Both the position numbers and the translations under genes were made by a program. The notes under the pieces are model-generated. The model did no database searches. It was not told the DNA's origin and saw only the letters and a list, made by a program, of their open reading frames with translations. A DNA stretch of 64,000 nucleotides from Cercis canadensis. Its lineage: Eukaryota > Streptophyta > Magnoliopsida > Fabales > Fabaceae. Of this stretch, positions 1 through 11,700 are shown piece after piece. The first letter of the stretch is position 1. Every line of letters begins with the position of its first letter. Location of the stretch: assembly GCA_003255065.1 (NCBI GenBank), contig QAOA01005496.1:94369-158368 (forward strand). The letters run 5' to 3'.

Positions 1-2640
1 TTCAAGAAGCTCCACATCAACATACCTTTCGCAGAGGCATTGGCTCAGATGCCAAGTTATGTGAAGTTCATGAAGGAGATCCTCACTAACAAGAGGAGAT
101 TAGAGGACTATAAAACATTGCACTTACTGAAGAGTGTAGTGCCATTCTCCAGAACAAGTTACCTCCAAAGCTTAAAGATCCAAGGAGTTTTACTATTCCT
201 TGCACTATTAGTAATATTTTCTTTGGTAAGACATTATATGATTTAGGTGCCTCTGTTAATTTAATGCCTTTATCTGTTTACAGGAAACTTGGACCAGGAG
301 AAGCAAAACCGACCTCCATCACTCTCTATTTAGCAGATCGATCTCTCAAGTACCCCAGAGGAATCCTAGAAGATGTGCTCATAAAAGTGGACAAGTTTAT
401 CTTTCCAGCAGATTTCATGGTGCTTGATATGGAGGAAGATCAAGAGATACCCATTATCCTTGGCTGACCTTTCTTAGCTACAGGGAATGCCCTCATTGAT
501 GTGCAGAAGGGGTAACTCCTACTTCGAGTCAACGATGAAGAAGTTTCCTTTAATGTTTTCAAGGCTCTAAAGCAGTGTGATGAAGCAAACAGTTGTATGT
601 GGCTGGATATGATTGATCACTGCACTACAGAGGTTTTCCACGCTAGTCACCCTCAAGAACCATTGGAAGCTTGTCTCTTAGGCATCTCTCCTGAGGAAAA
701 TCCAAAAATCAACAGTTGTGTGAGCTTCCTGAATGTTGTTCCTCCTCAATTTATTAAAAGATCCTATGAGGAACTTGGAAAAGGTGGCTCTCGACCTCCT
801 CCATTTATAGAGAAACCTCCTATATTGGAACTCAAGCCTTTACCTGAGCATCTTAAATATGCTTACCTTGGTGATTCATCCACTCTTCCGGTCATTATTT
901 CATCTTCCCTAAAGGAGGAAGAGGTGGAAAAGTTACTAAGGGTCTTAAGGGAGCATCAGGCAGCCATCGGATGGACCATCTCAGACATAAAGGGGATCAG
1001 CCCCTCCTTGTGTATGCACAAGATTTTAATGAAAGATAACTTTAAACCCTCCATTGAGCATCAATGTCGGCTGCATCCAAATATGAAAGAGGTGGTGCGA
1101 GTAGAAGTACTGAAGCTTCTGGATGCTGGTATCATCTACCCGATCTCTGACAGTGCATGGGTGAGTCCAGTACAAGTAGTGCCCAAGAAGGGTGGAATGA
1201 CGGTTGTCAAGAATGAGAATAATGAGCTCATTCCTACACGGACAGTCATTGGGTGGCGAGTGTGCATCGACTATAGGAAGTTGAACAAAGCTACAAGGAA
1301 AAACCATTTTCCCCTACTGTTCATTGATCAGATGCTTGATCGACTTACGGGTCATACCTATTACTGTTTCCTTGATGGCTACTCTGGATATAACTAGATA
1401 TCCATTGCTCCTGAAGACCAAGAGAAGACGACTTTCACCTGTCCCTATGGGACTTTCGCATTCAGGCGCATGCCTTTTGGATTATGCAATGCACCAACTA
1501 CTTTCCAAAGGTGCATGATGTCTATTTTCTCTGATATGGTGAAGTGTTATATTGAGGTTTTCATGGACGACTTCTCCATATTTGGATCTACTTTTGACAC
1601 TTGTCTCAGTCACTTATCTGATGTTCTAAAAAGATGTTAGGAGACCAATCTAGTTCTCAACTGGGAGAAGTGTCATTTTATGGTCCAAGAGGGAATTGTG
1701 CTTGGACACAAGGTTTCGGCTCAGGGACTTGAGGTGGATAGGGCGAAAATTGCTACTATAGAGAAATTGCCTCCACCTACTTCAGTTAAAGGTGTGAGAA
1801 GTTTCTTGGGACATGCCGATTTCTATAGACGGTTCATCAAAGACTTCTCCAAGATCACTAAGCCCTTGTGCAACCTTCTACTGAAGGATGTCTCATTTGA
1901 GTTTACCAAGGAGTGTCTTCAAGCCTTCGAAAATCTGAAACAAGCTTTGACTTCGGCACCCATCATATTTGCACCGGATTGGGCACTACCTTTCGAACTC
2001 ATGTGTGACGCCAGTGACTATGCAGTTGGGGCAGTTTTGGGTCAATGACGGGACAAGTTACTACATGTCATTTATTATGCCAGCTGTACACTCGACCCTG
2101 CTTAGATGACTTATGCCACTACTGAGAAGGAGCTCCTAGTGGTTGTCTTCGCCTTCGACAAATACAGAGCATATCTTATTGGCTCGAAGGTAATAGTCTT
2201 CACTAATCGCTCCATCATCAAATACTTGTTGGAGAAAAAGGATGTCAAACCGAGGTTAATTCGATAGATTCTTCTCTTACAAGAATTTGACTTGGAAATT
2301 AGAAACAAGAAAGGCACTGAGAACCTAATTGCAGATCATCTGTCCAAACTTGAGACTTCGGATGAGTTAGGGGATACTGAAGTTCCCATTGATGACTCTT
2401 TTCCGGATGAGCAACTCTTTGCTCTTTCTACCACAGCTCAACCATGGTTTAGTGACATTGCTAACTTCTTAGCTGTCAACCTTCTTCCACCAGATCAAAG
2501 CTATCATCAAAGGAAGAAATTCCTTTTCGTGGCCAAGCATTACTACTGGGATGAGCCATTCCTCTTCAAACAGAGCGGATAGTTTGTGGCAATTTCAACC
2601 AACCCCATTGAGCCACGTCAGACTATGCACCGGTGTATAG
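1..2640 (+). mobile_element. Athila-like Ty3 retroelement fossil, pol fragment
   Basis: Partial copy of a Ty3-type LTR retrotransposon entering from the left window edge. In order I recognise an aspartic-protease region with the DLGAS-type context (about 40-470), reverse transcriptase (about 900-1650, including the VCIDYRKLN stretch and the FMDD box), RNase H (about 1900-2340) and the start of integrase (to about 2580). The wording of the protease and RT resembles the plant Athila/Tat group. No LTR is visible inside the window. It is broken, with several breaks, and looks old. The right edge near 2640 is where recognisable pol ends. Confidence 0.85.
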
Positions 2641-2695
2641 TTTATGTTATAGACAATATGGATAGAGCGGATTGAATAATTAACAAGATATACAC

Positions 2696-2698
<3 letters not shown>

Positions 2699-2741
<43 letters not shown>

Positions 2742-2965
2742 AAAATAAAGAGGTTTCTTAGATACTTTTAGTATTTATGTAGTATGTCATACTATATAGG
2801 AATAATCAATAAATGAATAACATGTGTACAAATTAACTATTTTTAAATTTATTTAAAAAATTAAATAAATTATATTTTATATATAATAAAATATGAAAAT
2901 TATATATGCTTGTCACGTCAGTGTAGTATGGCATACTTATGTAGTATCATAGAATCCCTAATAAG

Positions 2966-3004
<39 letters not shown>

Positions 3005-3014
3005 TATATATATA
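2699..3014. repeat. Two (TA)n microsatellites
   Basis: Runs of alternating T and A occupy about 2699-2738 and 2969-3014 in AT-rich spacer just after the retroelement fragment. No coding signal is seen between them. Confidence 0.9.
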
Positions 3015-3180
3015 ATATTGTTAGGTCACACAAATAAAAAAAATTATAGGTGAGTGATAAAAGAAAAATTCGGGATGATGACTCAAAAGTTTAAGTTTTC
3101 AAATCTTTTGTTAATCAATAATTATCCTATGTTTCTTAATAATTATTATATATTGATTGATCATCATATATATTTTAATT

Positions 3181-3950
3181 ATTATCAATAAAAATAATTT
3201 TAATATATAACTGTTAAGAGTCTGAAAATCTTTTTTTTTTTTCTAACTACTCACTTATGATTTTTTTTATTTGTGTGACGTAATAATATATAATGGTCTC
3301 TTTATTTTTCTATGTTGGCCTACAGAACTATAAGATGATAGAAATTTTTGGGAGCAGCATGTCATTGTCAATTGGCAATTAATTTTCGTGGCTTTGTGTC
3401 AATCTCAAAGACTTGTCTCGTGGTGGGTCTTGCAACTTTATCTTCCTTTAGGCAAAACACTCTGAAAATCAATGGTCACTTTCAGCCAAACTTTCCAAGC
3501 GTTTTTCTAATCATGGGGTCCAAACGTGTGAATTCCTTGAATTATAATCACAGGTGGATATAAGTGTGTTATACGGTTGTTCGCAGTAATGAAGACGTCT
3601 TTCTTGTGTGCTTTCATATTCATTTTCATCTCTCATTTTTTAGTCAACACTAGGATAATAAAACTGATATAAACATAAAGAAGTCCCAACAAATAAAAGA
3701 TATAAAGCTATAAGAATGTAGTATTTTTTTATTTAATTTTATTGAGGCAAAAAGCAATAAGAAGTGTTTGAATTTTTTTAAAAACTAGAGCAAAGTGTCA
3801 TTTTCATAAAACTTGAAAGTGATGAGTGTAATTGATCGAAGAAAATATATTCTTATATATTAAACCATTGTTAACCAATGGTCAAGTGACATATTCATTA
3901 GAATCTTTTAGGATGCTGTTAGACTTAATAATTAAATCACAGAATTCAAA
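3181..3950. repeat. Diverged direct duplication, copy 1
   Basis: This stretch is repeated in the same orientation at about 5700-6155. Shared landmarks are the TTATCAATAAAAATAATTTT start, a GGGAGCAGCATGTCATT segment, the block ending GCTTTCATAT near 3620, and a later block around TAGAATCTTTT and GATGCTGT. Copy 1 holds extra sequence at about 3490-3560 and 3625-3860. No convincing gene is seen in it. It may be an old promoter or spacer duplication. Confidence 0.75.
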
Positions 3951-4512
3951 AAATATTTTGATAATGTTATAGAGTAAACTCACCAAATTGTTTTTTCTCT
4001 TAACCTTGAATTCTTAATTTTTTTTTTCTAGTAAAAACACGAGTGCGTAAGTAGGTGGACAGTTTTCGGCCCTACTGTAATAGTGAATTCCAAGTAGCCA
4101 TAAGAATTAGTTTTACACATTTTATTCTTCTGCTTAACGTAGCCAACAATAAGTCTAATGGGTTGTTAGAGTTCTGTACACACTTTTCTGCATTTTTTAA
4201 GTTGGCATGAAAAATAAGTCTTTAGGAGAAGGCAATTACAGAGATGATAATATGATAGCAAGCGACAAAGTTCAAATATATTGTGTTCACACTTCTTTGA
4301 GGATTTAAAATATATTGTGTTATGCTTATTTTCTAAGTTAGATTGTTTTTAACTTAAATGATCATATTTTTATATTGATATATTATTGAATCCATTTATA
4401 TGTAGTTTGTTTGCCAGAACTTACAGAAAAATACCTAATTAAAAATTAGATGTTCTGTTAATCCTGCCAATTGGGGTGTGCTTTGGCAAAGATGGGCCAT
4501 GCCTTGCAGAAA

Positions 4513-4900
4513 ATAATCACAAGTAATTAATCAAATGTTACATGACTAATCAAAATAGTCACGTATAACTAATACATGATATCTAACATATAGACTAAAT
4601 ATTCTTACCAAATTTTTTTTGAAACAAAGAAAGCTTTGATTACAAGAATGGAATAATCACATGTAATTAATAAATGATAGTCACATGCTTGGTCAAAATA
4701 GCTACATATAACTAATTTATGATAACTAACTCACATAGTAAAATTCCTTATTCAAACTTTTTGGATAATGTAACCTTTAATTACAAAAAAAATAAAGAAT
4801 AACCACATCTAATTCTACATATTTACCACAAGCCTAATTATAATTGACTTGATAAATAACACACAGAGTAAAAAAATTTACAAAAAAATTGCTTAGTGCA
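4513..4900. repeat. Degenerate tandem units, about 140 bp
   Basis: About three diverged units begin near 4513, 4653 and 4796. Each opens with an AATAATCACA- or AATAACCACA-like start followed by similar AT-rich text with CACATA and AACTAA words. The wording resembles the AT-rich MITE family seen in the NRAMP and PPI-like introns, so these may be decayed MITE copies. Nothing codes here. Confidence 0.4.
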
Positions 4901-5699
4901 TGATAACTGGCACATTAAAGTAATGAATTATAATTACTAATTCATGGATAATGAAGATGGTTGGACCAAAAAATTACAATCCTTTCAAGGAGTGTGAAAT
5001 GACTACTGTCACCTTTCTATGAAAAAACTTTGAAGCTTATTTTTGTGGAATAAGGGCAAGAATGAAAACAACACACACAAACACTAGAATACTTTTCTTT
5101 TGGTAAGAAAAAGTTTAGAACGAGGATAAATTATTTTATTTCAATACTTAAGTATACAGGCTTTAGTAATAGTTAAAAGTATACTTATAAATTGCTTATC
5201 AAAGATGATTGTTCATAATAAAATTTAAATCTAAATTTTATATGCAAAATACTTCGATTCTTACTAATTCAACCAATTCTATTGGCTTAAACATCAAAAT
5301 ATATACTTATGTAAAATATAAAAAATTTATTTCTTTTATGTATTCTGTTGGTTTCTTTGTTTAACAGAGGACTTGTCATCATTTGTCAGCTTCAATTATA
5401 GAGGAGAGAGATCATATTCTCTCAAGTATTATTGGGGCTCGTACACAAAAAAATTTAGGGGTAGGGCCATATTTGAAGGGCACGTGTAACTTCTCTTATA
5501 CCTTACTTTCTAAAAGAGAAGGGAAACGGATAATTGAGAAAGAACACGATTTGCTTTGTTTGTTGAGGAGAAAGAATTTGAGCAAAAATGGGTGTGAACA
5601 AAGACTTTCCCCAGTCTGAATGTGTGACAGAAAATTAGAAGGAAAGAAAAGTTGAAGCAAAAGTGTTGACTAGTAGTCTAATTTTTGGATTTTTTTTAG
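4901..5699. other. Spacer with no recognised gene
   Basis: AT-rich DNA. A 78-codon open stretch at 5383-5619 has no recognisable domain and I do not call it a gene. Confidence 0.6.
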
Positions 5700-6155
5700 T
5701 GGTTATCAATAAAAATAATTTTAAAATATAATGTTTAAGAGTCTATTTTTTTTTTTCAGCTATCCACTGTCAATTTTTTTTAATATAATAATAATAATCG
5801 TCTCTTTATTTTTATTTTTCTATGTTGTCCGACAGAACTATAAAATGGCAGAATCTTTAGGGAGCAGCATGTCATTATCAATTGGCAATTAATTTTCGTT
5901 GCTTTGTGTTAATCTCAACACTTGTCAAATGGCGGGTCTAGCAACTTTATCATTCTCTACACAAAACGCACTGAAAATCAATAGTCACTCAAGCCAAAAT
6001 TTGCAATAGTCATAACATATGGTTGTCCACGTACTTCAAGGCAATGAAGACGCCTTTCTTGTGCGTTTTCATATGTATTAAATTACTGTTAGCCCAAAAT
6101 CCCAGGGCATATTTCTTTAGAATCTTTTTGGATGCTGTAGGAGTTAACTAATTAA
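5700..6155. repeat. Diverged direct duplication, copy 2
   Basis: Second copy of the segment at 3181-3950, same orientation, shorter by two internal gaps. The GGGAGCAGCATGTCATT landmark recurs near 5860 and the GTTTTCATAT landmark near 6070. Substitutions are scattered throughout, so the duplication is not recent. Confidence 0.75.
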
Positions 6156-6755
6156 GCAATAAGGTAGAGTGTAATTTTAGGACCAAAAATGAGGTTGATT
6201 ATTATTTTGACAAATATTGTAGCTCAAGTTTGGTAGCTTCATTTTATCAAGTTGGTGTAAGCAATTTGAAACAAATGTAGTTATTATAAGAGTAAAAGCC
6301 ATTTTAATCCTTTAAAAATTCAATGAAAATTACTTGAGTCTATTAATTTGATGAATGTAGTCCTTTAGTCCTTTAAACAAATGTAGGGATTTAAAATAAG
6401 CAGAGGTAATGCCTTTTAGTGTGTCTATAGTAGTTATTGTAAGGCACATCAGAGAAAGCAGCAGTTCTCTGTAATCATATCCTCCGTTAATCTCAACATC
6501 AACAGTGAGGAGAAAGCAACACTGTGGACACAAAGGATGAGATAAATTAGAACTGGAAATACTGTATGAATGTAGTTAAATTTACATACAAATAAGTTAA
6601 AACCACCCAAAGTGGTCTTCTCCGTAATTACATTAATTTGGAACCTATGGTTGATTTCACAATTTAAATTTTTACAATGTCCTATCAGACCCATACTATG
6701 CCATAAATCTTTGTCTACGTCCTTCACAAAAATGTGGTGACTCATCTCACAAAAA
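6156..6755. other. Spacer, probable 3' flank of the minus-strand remnant
   Basis: AT-rich. The minus-strand reading here is open in places but has no recognisable domain. It lies just after the stop codon of the remnant at 6756 and may be its 3' untranslated region. Confidence 0.4.
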
Positions 6756-7590
6756 TTAGAGGCTTGGCAGAAACTTGGGAGCAGTTTTATCATTCAATGC
6801 TATAAAAAATTTTGAGGGCTGTTGCCGCCCATGAAGCAAGGACGCTGCACCCCAGCAGCTACTGTCCATGTTAGAAGAGTCACACTTATTTTCCTGCAAA
6901 TTTTGCAGTATGGTGTCATAATATTGATGACAGGAATCAGTTGGAAGCATTTTCTCAGCTGAAGCAAGTGCTTTCTGGGCTAGTTCAGTTTTCCCCATTT
7001 GATGCATGCTAGCATGAACTGAAGACAATGTTAAGAAAGCTGATCGGATATTAAAGTAATACTGCATGACTTGATATGCAAGACCACACAAACAAACAAA
7101 CCATAAATGAATAAAATAAAATGATTTATGGTTGAAGACATTCTCCTTCACAATCAATAACCCAGAAGTACAATCTTCCCTCTTCTTATTCCTTGAGTAA
7201 CTTGATATCTTTTTAGCAAATGACAAAAAAATTTCTTCATCCAAAACTGACTTTTGAGGGAAAACCATGTGAATACATTTAACATTTCAATAAATTAACT
7301 ACAATTTATAACACCATTCGACTTTCATATTATAAGCATTGGAGGGATGGGAGAGACAACAATAATATGGCCATGATCAGTTCCATACACATGCATCCTA
7401 GACCTACAATCAGATCCTGGTGTAGAAACATGGCAATTAATGGTTCCATAGCATGGGACATATATTGACATTAGCAAGGACTTACCTGCCACAGAAGTTT
7501 GGGTCAAACAGAGTAAACCCTTCCACAAGCTAGAACTCACCTCCATCTCAGCTTCATGATTTCCACTCAAAGAATCGCTTTCTCTTGAAT
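6756..7590 (-). pseudogene. 3' end of an unrecognised gene (two exons)
   Basis: I do not recognise this gene. On the minus strand a short exon (about 7590 to 7541) reads RESDSLSGNHEAEME and ends at a clean GTGAGT donor. After an intron, a terminal exon (7061-6756) follows a TGCAG acceptor in the same phase. It reads YYFNIRSAFLTLSSVHASMHQMG, continues through AQKALASAEKMLP, and ends about 101 residues later at TAA. The text is helical and TPR-like, and the phases agree across the intron, so it looks like a genuine host gene end. The upstream side stops at a repeat near 7605, and no further exons are seen, so it is probably a truncated remnant. Function unknown. Confidence 0.45.
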
Positions 7591-7604
7591 TCCAATTTAA
7601 AGGT

Positions 7605-7735
7605 GTGATTTAAAGGTGTGAATTCCTGTTCTCCACCAAAGATCTGGGATGGGGAAAAATCCTTGTTGGGGTCGGGAGCAAAGGACCACTACCCGCCTCC
7701 ACCCTGCCCCATTGCCATCCCTAGGGCCCATTATG
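7605..7735. repeat. GC-rich transposon-like insertion
   Basis: A short GC-rich island in AT-rich DNA reads on the minus strand as GGGATGGCAATGGGGC with following GGGCGG-like text and CCCCATCCC. Plant genomes carry dispersed elements with this wording, but I cannot name the family. A duplicated TTTAAAGGTGTGA word lies at its 3' side (about 7598-7622). It appears to cut off the upstream part of the 6756-7590 remnant. Confidence 0.35.
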
Positions 7736-8737
7736 ATATGACTAAGTGCTGTACAAATTAGACATGAAATCAGTAAAGATATAGACATATGAGCAATTCT
7801 GACTACAAAGATGATATAGGATTCATCAAAGTACTCAAACATGCACACAACAAAAAACAAAATTGCAGAAAGAACTATTCTTAGGGTCACTACCAGTATT
7901 TCTGTGCCACTCTTCATACTCTAAGGTAGGATAACACATCTTCATAGGCATAGACCACACAAGGTCATCTCATTTTCGGGCACCCAAAGGAAAACTAATA
8001 GACCAAATATTTCCCAGCATGAAAAACCAGAAATCCATGTGAGCTTTAATTGGTAAAATAACCATTTAATGTCTGTTTGTGTATTTTAAGTCAAAAATTG
8101 GATAAGGTGATGGAAGTCAGATAATAATGGAGGGTCATCTGGTCTGAATTTTTAACTCTAATATCTTATCACTATTTCAAGATGATCATTCATTCGTGAA
8201 AATTCAAATACATTATTAAGTTACCTTGAAGTATTTAGCTATGCAGCAGAAGGATTCCACTCTAAAGTGCATAATTACCTATATAAAACCGTTGATTAAT
8301 AAAAATGGTTTGGATCTTCATGAACCATTAAATAGTCCCTATCATCCCAGTAATAATCTATAAATTTCTGAAAATCCCCATTTATTCTCCTACACTTCTA
8401 AGGATCTAAATCTGTGTGAAAACTAGCCAGCTCAAAATTTTTACCAAATTTGCTAAAGAAATTATCCAAAAAATGTAGCATTGGCTGCTATAAATAAAAC
8501 AATCTGTCTTAGCCCCAGAAATGCCACAAATATAGCATGAGGTTTAGATGTTTGCAATCCCCTTTATTCTCTCCTTCCCCCACATGGCCATAATTGTCCT
8601 CAATTTACTCCATCCTCTTCTCAACCAAAAAAATATTGGAACTTTACCCTAAAAATTTGGAAGCAAGGAAAAGAGAACTAAACCCAGTTAACATTGAGAG
8701 ATATTATGGTGAGCAACACTATTCCAGCATTAGAACA
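7736..8737. other. NRAMP upstream region
   Basis: About 1 kb without a recognisable gene before the NRAMP start. An in-frame open stretch extends upstream of the chosen ATG to about 8594, but it has no in-frame ATG before 8738, so I treat it as leader. The promoter probably lies here. I see no distinctive element. Confidence 0.5.
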
Positions 8738-11700
8738 ATGATTACTCAGTTGGACCAAGGCCAATATGACAACAACAAAGAAGAAGAAAACCAGTTACTG
8801 CATTCCATACCGTTGTCATCATCAGCATCATCACCATCCTCTGACGACAAAAGCGACGACGAAAATGCATACGCAGCAAAGGAGAAGGTCCAGATTTTCG
8901 ATTTGGAGTCCGCCGGGGCGGCCAGCTCCACGGTGGTGCCGCCATTCTCATGGAAGAAGCTATGGCTGTTCACGGGCCCTGGGTTGTTGATGAGCGTGGC
9001 GTTTTTGGACCCGGGAAACCTGGAAGGGGACCTTCAAGCGGGAGCCATTGCTGGGTACTCGCTGCTTTGGCTGTTGATGTGGTCGACGATAATGGGTCTG
9101 CTTATACAGCTGTTGTCGGCGAGGCTTGGGGTGGCGACGGGGCGGCACCTGGCAGAGCTGTGCAGGGAGGAGTATTCGAATTGGGCGAGGTTGGTGCTGT
9201 GGTTCTTGGCGGAGGTGGCGCTCATTGCGGCGGATATTCAAGAGGTTATTGGAAGTGCTATTGCTATTCAAATTCTTAGTCATGGGGTTGTGCCTATTTG
9301 GGCTGGAGTGGTAATTACAGCTTGTGATTGGTATGCTTTTATTTATTTATTTTTATTTTAACTCTTTTAGTTTGATAGAAATTATTTTTATACAAAATAT
9401 TTATACTTAAAAATTTTGAGTTTTTAAGTAAATTTCTTTTTAATCATTTTTATTAAAACAAACTCAACCTTTGTTAATTCATTCATCAATTGTTCCTCTT
9501 TGCTTTGCATCTAGTATTCAGCTTGCAAAAGAAAAATAACAAATATATAAACATTGTACACAATAATTTCGTAAAGAGAAATTATGCTTATGCATAAAAA
9601 CTTTGTATATATAGGTACACGAAATCGAATATATACAGAATTGTTTCAATTGATTTAGTAAGGATCTAATTTAAGAATTAAAAGCCCTTAAAATTACTTG
9701 TTTAGATAATTAATAGAACATTCCTATAAATTAGCTTAAATATAATTACTTATTATTCCATTAATTTCTTGGTAATTTTTTTTTTGGTTGGAAATTTCTT
9801 GGTAAATTTGTTCAAACTTGTAAGATATACATTGTGCAATTCTCAAATTTGGAAGCAATGTTGTGTAAGTATAAAAATAACATGTACTTTATAAATTGAT
9901 CATTTTCATCATCTATCACACAAAATGGAACAAAATCGGTATTCAACTGCAAGTTTAACCACAAAATTGAAAATGAAAAAAACAAATAAAAACAAAAACA
10001 AAAACAAAACTTTTATGGTCGACTTGCCCCCACGTAAATGTTTGCTACAGAGTTTGTTTCTGTCCCTATGCTAATTTGATAACTATATATATAGTATTGA
10101 GAAATTATTATAAATATCAAAGAAGAATTAGAAAGCCTAAGAAAACATAAAGTGTGATTATATAAAAGTGTATTGATTATTTAATTATTCAGATATATTT
10201 TTTTACTTATATCTTATTAATTTAATTAAAGAATTTAGAAAAAATATTGTTTGGTTCCAAAAATTTGAGAAAAATAACATTTGGTTTAAAAGAAAATGAT
10301 ATTTTAATTTGTTTCTTCTTATATCATGTGAAATGTTTAAAATACTCTTTAGTACTACATGATTAGATTAATAATTTTGTAATTTATAGTTTTCCCTCTT
10401 TTGGGATATTTTCTTCTTTTTGGTTTTTGTTTCTGATTCCTCATTTAGTCTATAATTAATAGCTGAAAATCCTTCTTTCAGAAGAAGAAAATATGGTTGT
10501 TCACCGTGTTTGATCCTGTTCTATTATCTCTCTTTTTGAACAGTTTTGTCTTCCTATTTCTTGAGAACTATGGAGTGAGGAAATTGGAAGGTGTTTTTGC
10601 AGTTTTCATTTCAACTATGGCCCTTTCTTTTGCCTGGATGTTCCATGAGACGAAGCCCAGTGGGAAAGAACTTCTGATCGGTAGAAATTTATCTGATGAC
10701 ATGGTTTCAGCACAAACATTGCTTTGATTGTATGATGTGAATATACTGTTTTTGCATATTAGCCCCCTTACCCCATCCTCCAAAAGAGAAAGAGTAGAGT
10801 AAATGAATCGGCAGTGCCTGCAGATGAGGGCGATTATTTTGCAGCAGTAAAATGATCAAAATACCGTTGGAGCAACATGGTTATTGATTTATATTATATA
10901 GTTATTATATTCAGCATCTGATTATTATGTTCAATAATCACATATCCTTACATAAAATAACCACATAACTCAAAAGGTATTTTGGTCATGCCAGGCACTG
11001 CAGATTCATTTTCCCAAAGAAATAGATTTCATCAACTGTCATTGTCCCTTCTATGTTCATACTCCTAACATTATTTTATGCTTGTTTTAGGTATTTTGGT
11101 CCCAAAAGTTAGCTCAAAAACGCTACGCCAGGCTGTGGAAATTGTTGGTTGTGTTATAACACCACATAATGTATTCCTCCATTCAGCTTTGGTACAATCA
11201 AGGGACATTGATACCCATAACAAAGGCCAGGTTCAAGAGGCTCTCAATTACTACTCAATTGAGTCATCAGTTGCACTTTTAATCACCTTGGTGATCAATC
11301 TATCTGTGATAACTGTTTTCGCTAGGGTTTTCTTTGGTACAGAACAGGCCAAAGGCATAGGATTAGTAAATGCCGGGCAATATCTTCAGGAGAGGTATGG
11401 GGGAGGATTCTTCCCAATTCGATATATATGGGGTATAGGTTTGTTGGCAGCTGGGCAAAGTAGCACCATTACTGGCACATATGCTGGACAGTTTATAACA
11501 GAAGGTTTCCTCAACCTTAACATAAAGAAATGGCTGAGGGCATTGATCACTCGAAGTTGCGCAATTGTGCCAACTATGATAGTAGCCATTGCTTTTAATA
11601 CAAAAGAAGGCTCATTGGATATCTTGAATGAATGGCTTAATGTGCTCCAGTCAATACAAATTCCTTTTGCACTTATCCCCCTTCTTACCTTGGTCTCCAA

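Noticed and set aside
2699-3014. CRISPR-like or regulatory array in the TA-rich region
   Set aside because: These are plain dinucleotide microsatellites in a plant genome.
8594-8737. NRAMP start at 8594
   Set aside because: That codon is TTG, not ATG. The first in-frame ATG is at 8738 and gives a family-typical length.
8742-9314. Several overlapping open frames on both strands over NRAMP exon 1
   Set aside because: They are shadows of the GC-richer NRAMP exon; none has a recognisable domain, and the NRAMP frame alone matches a family.
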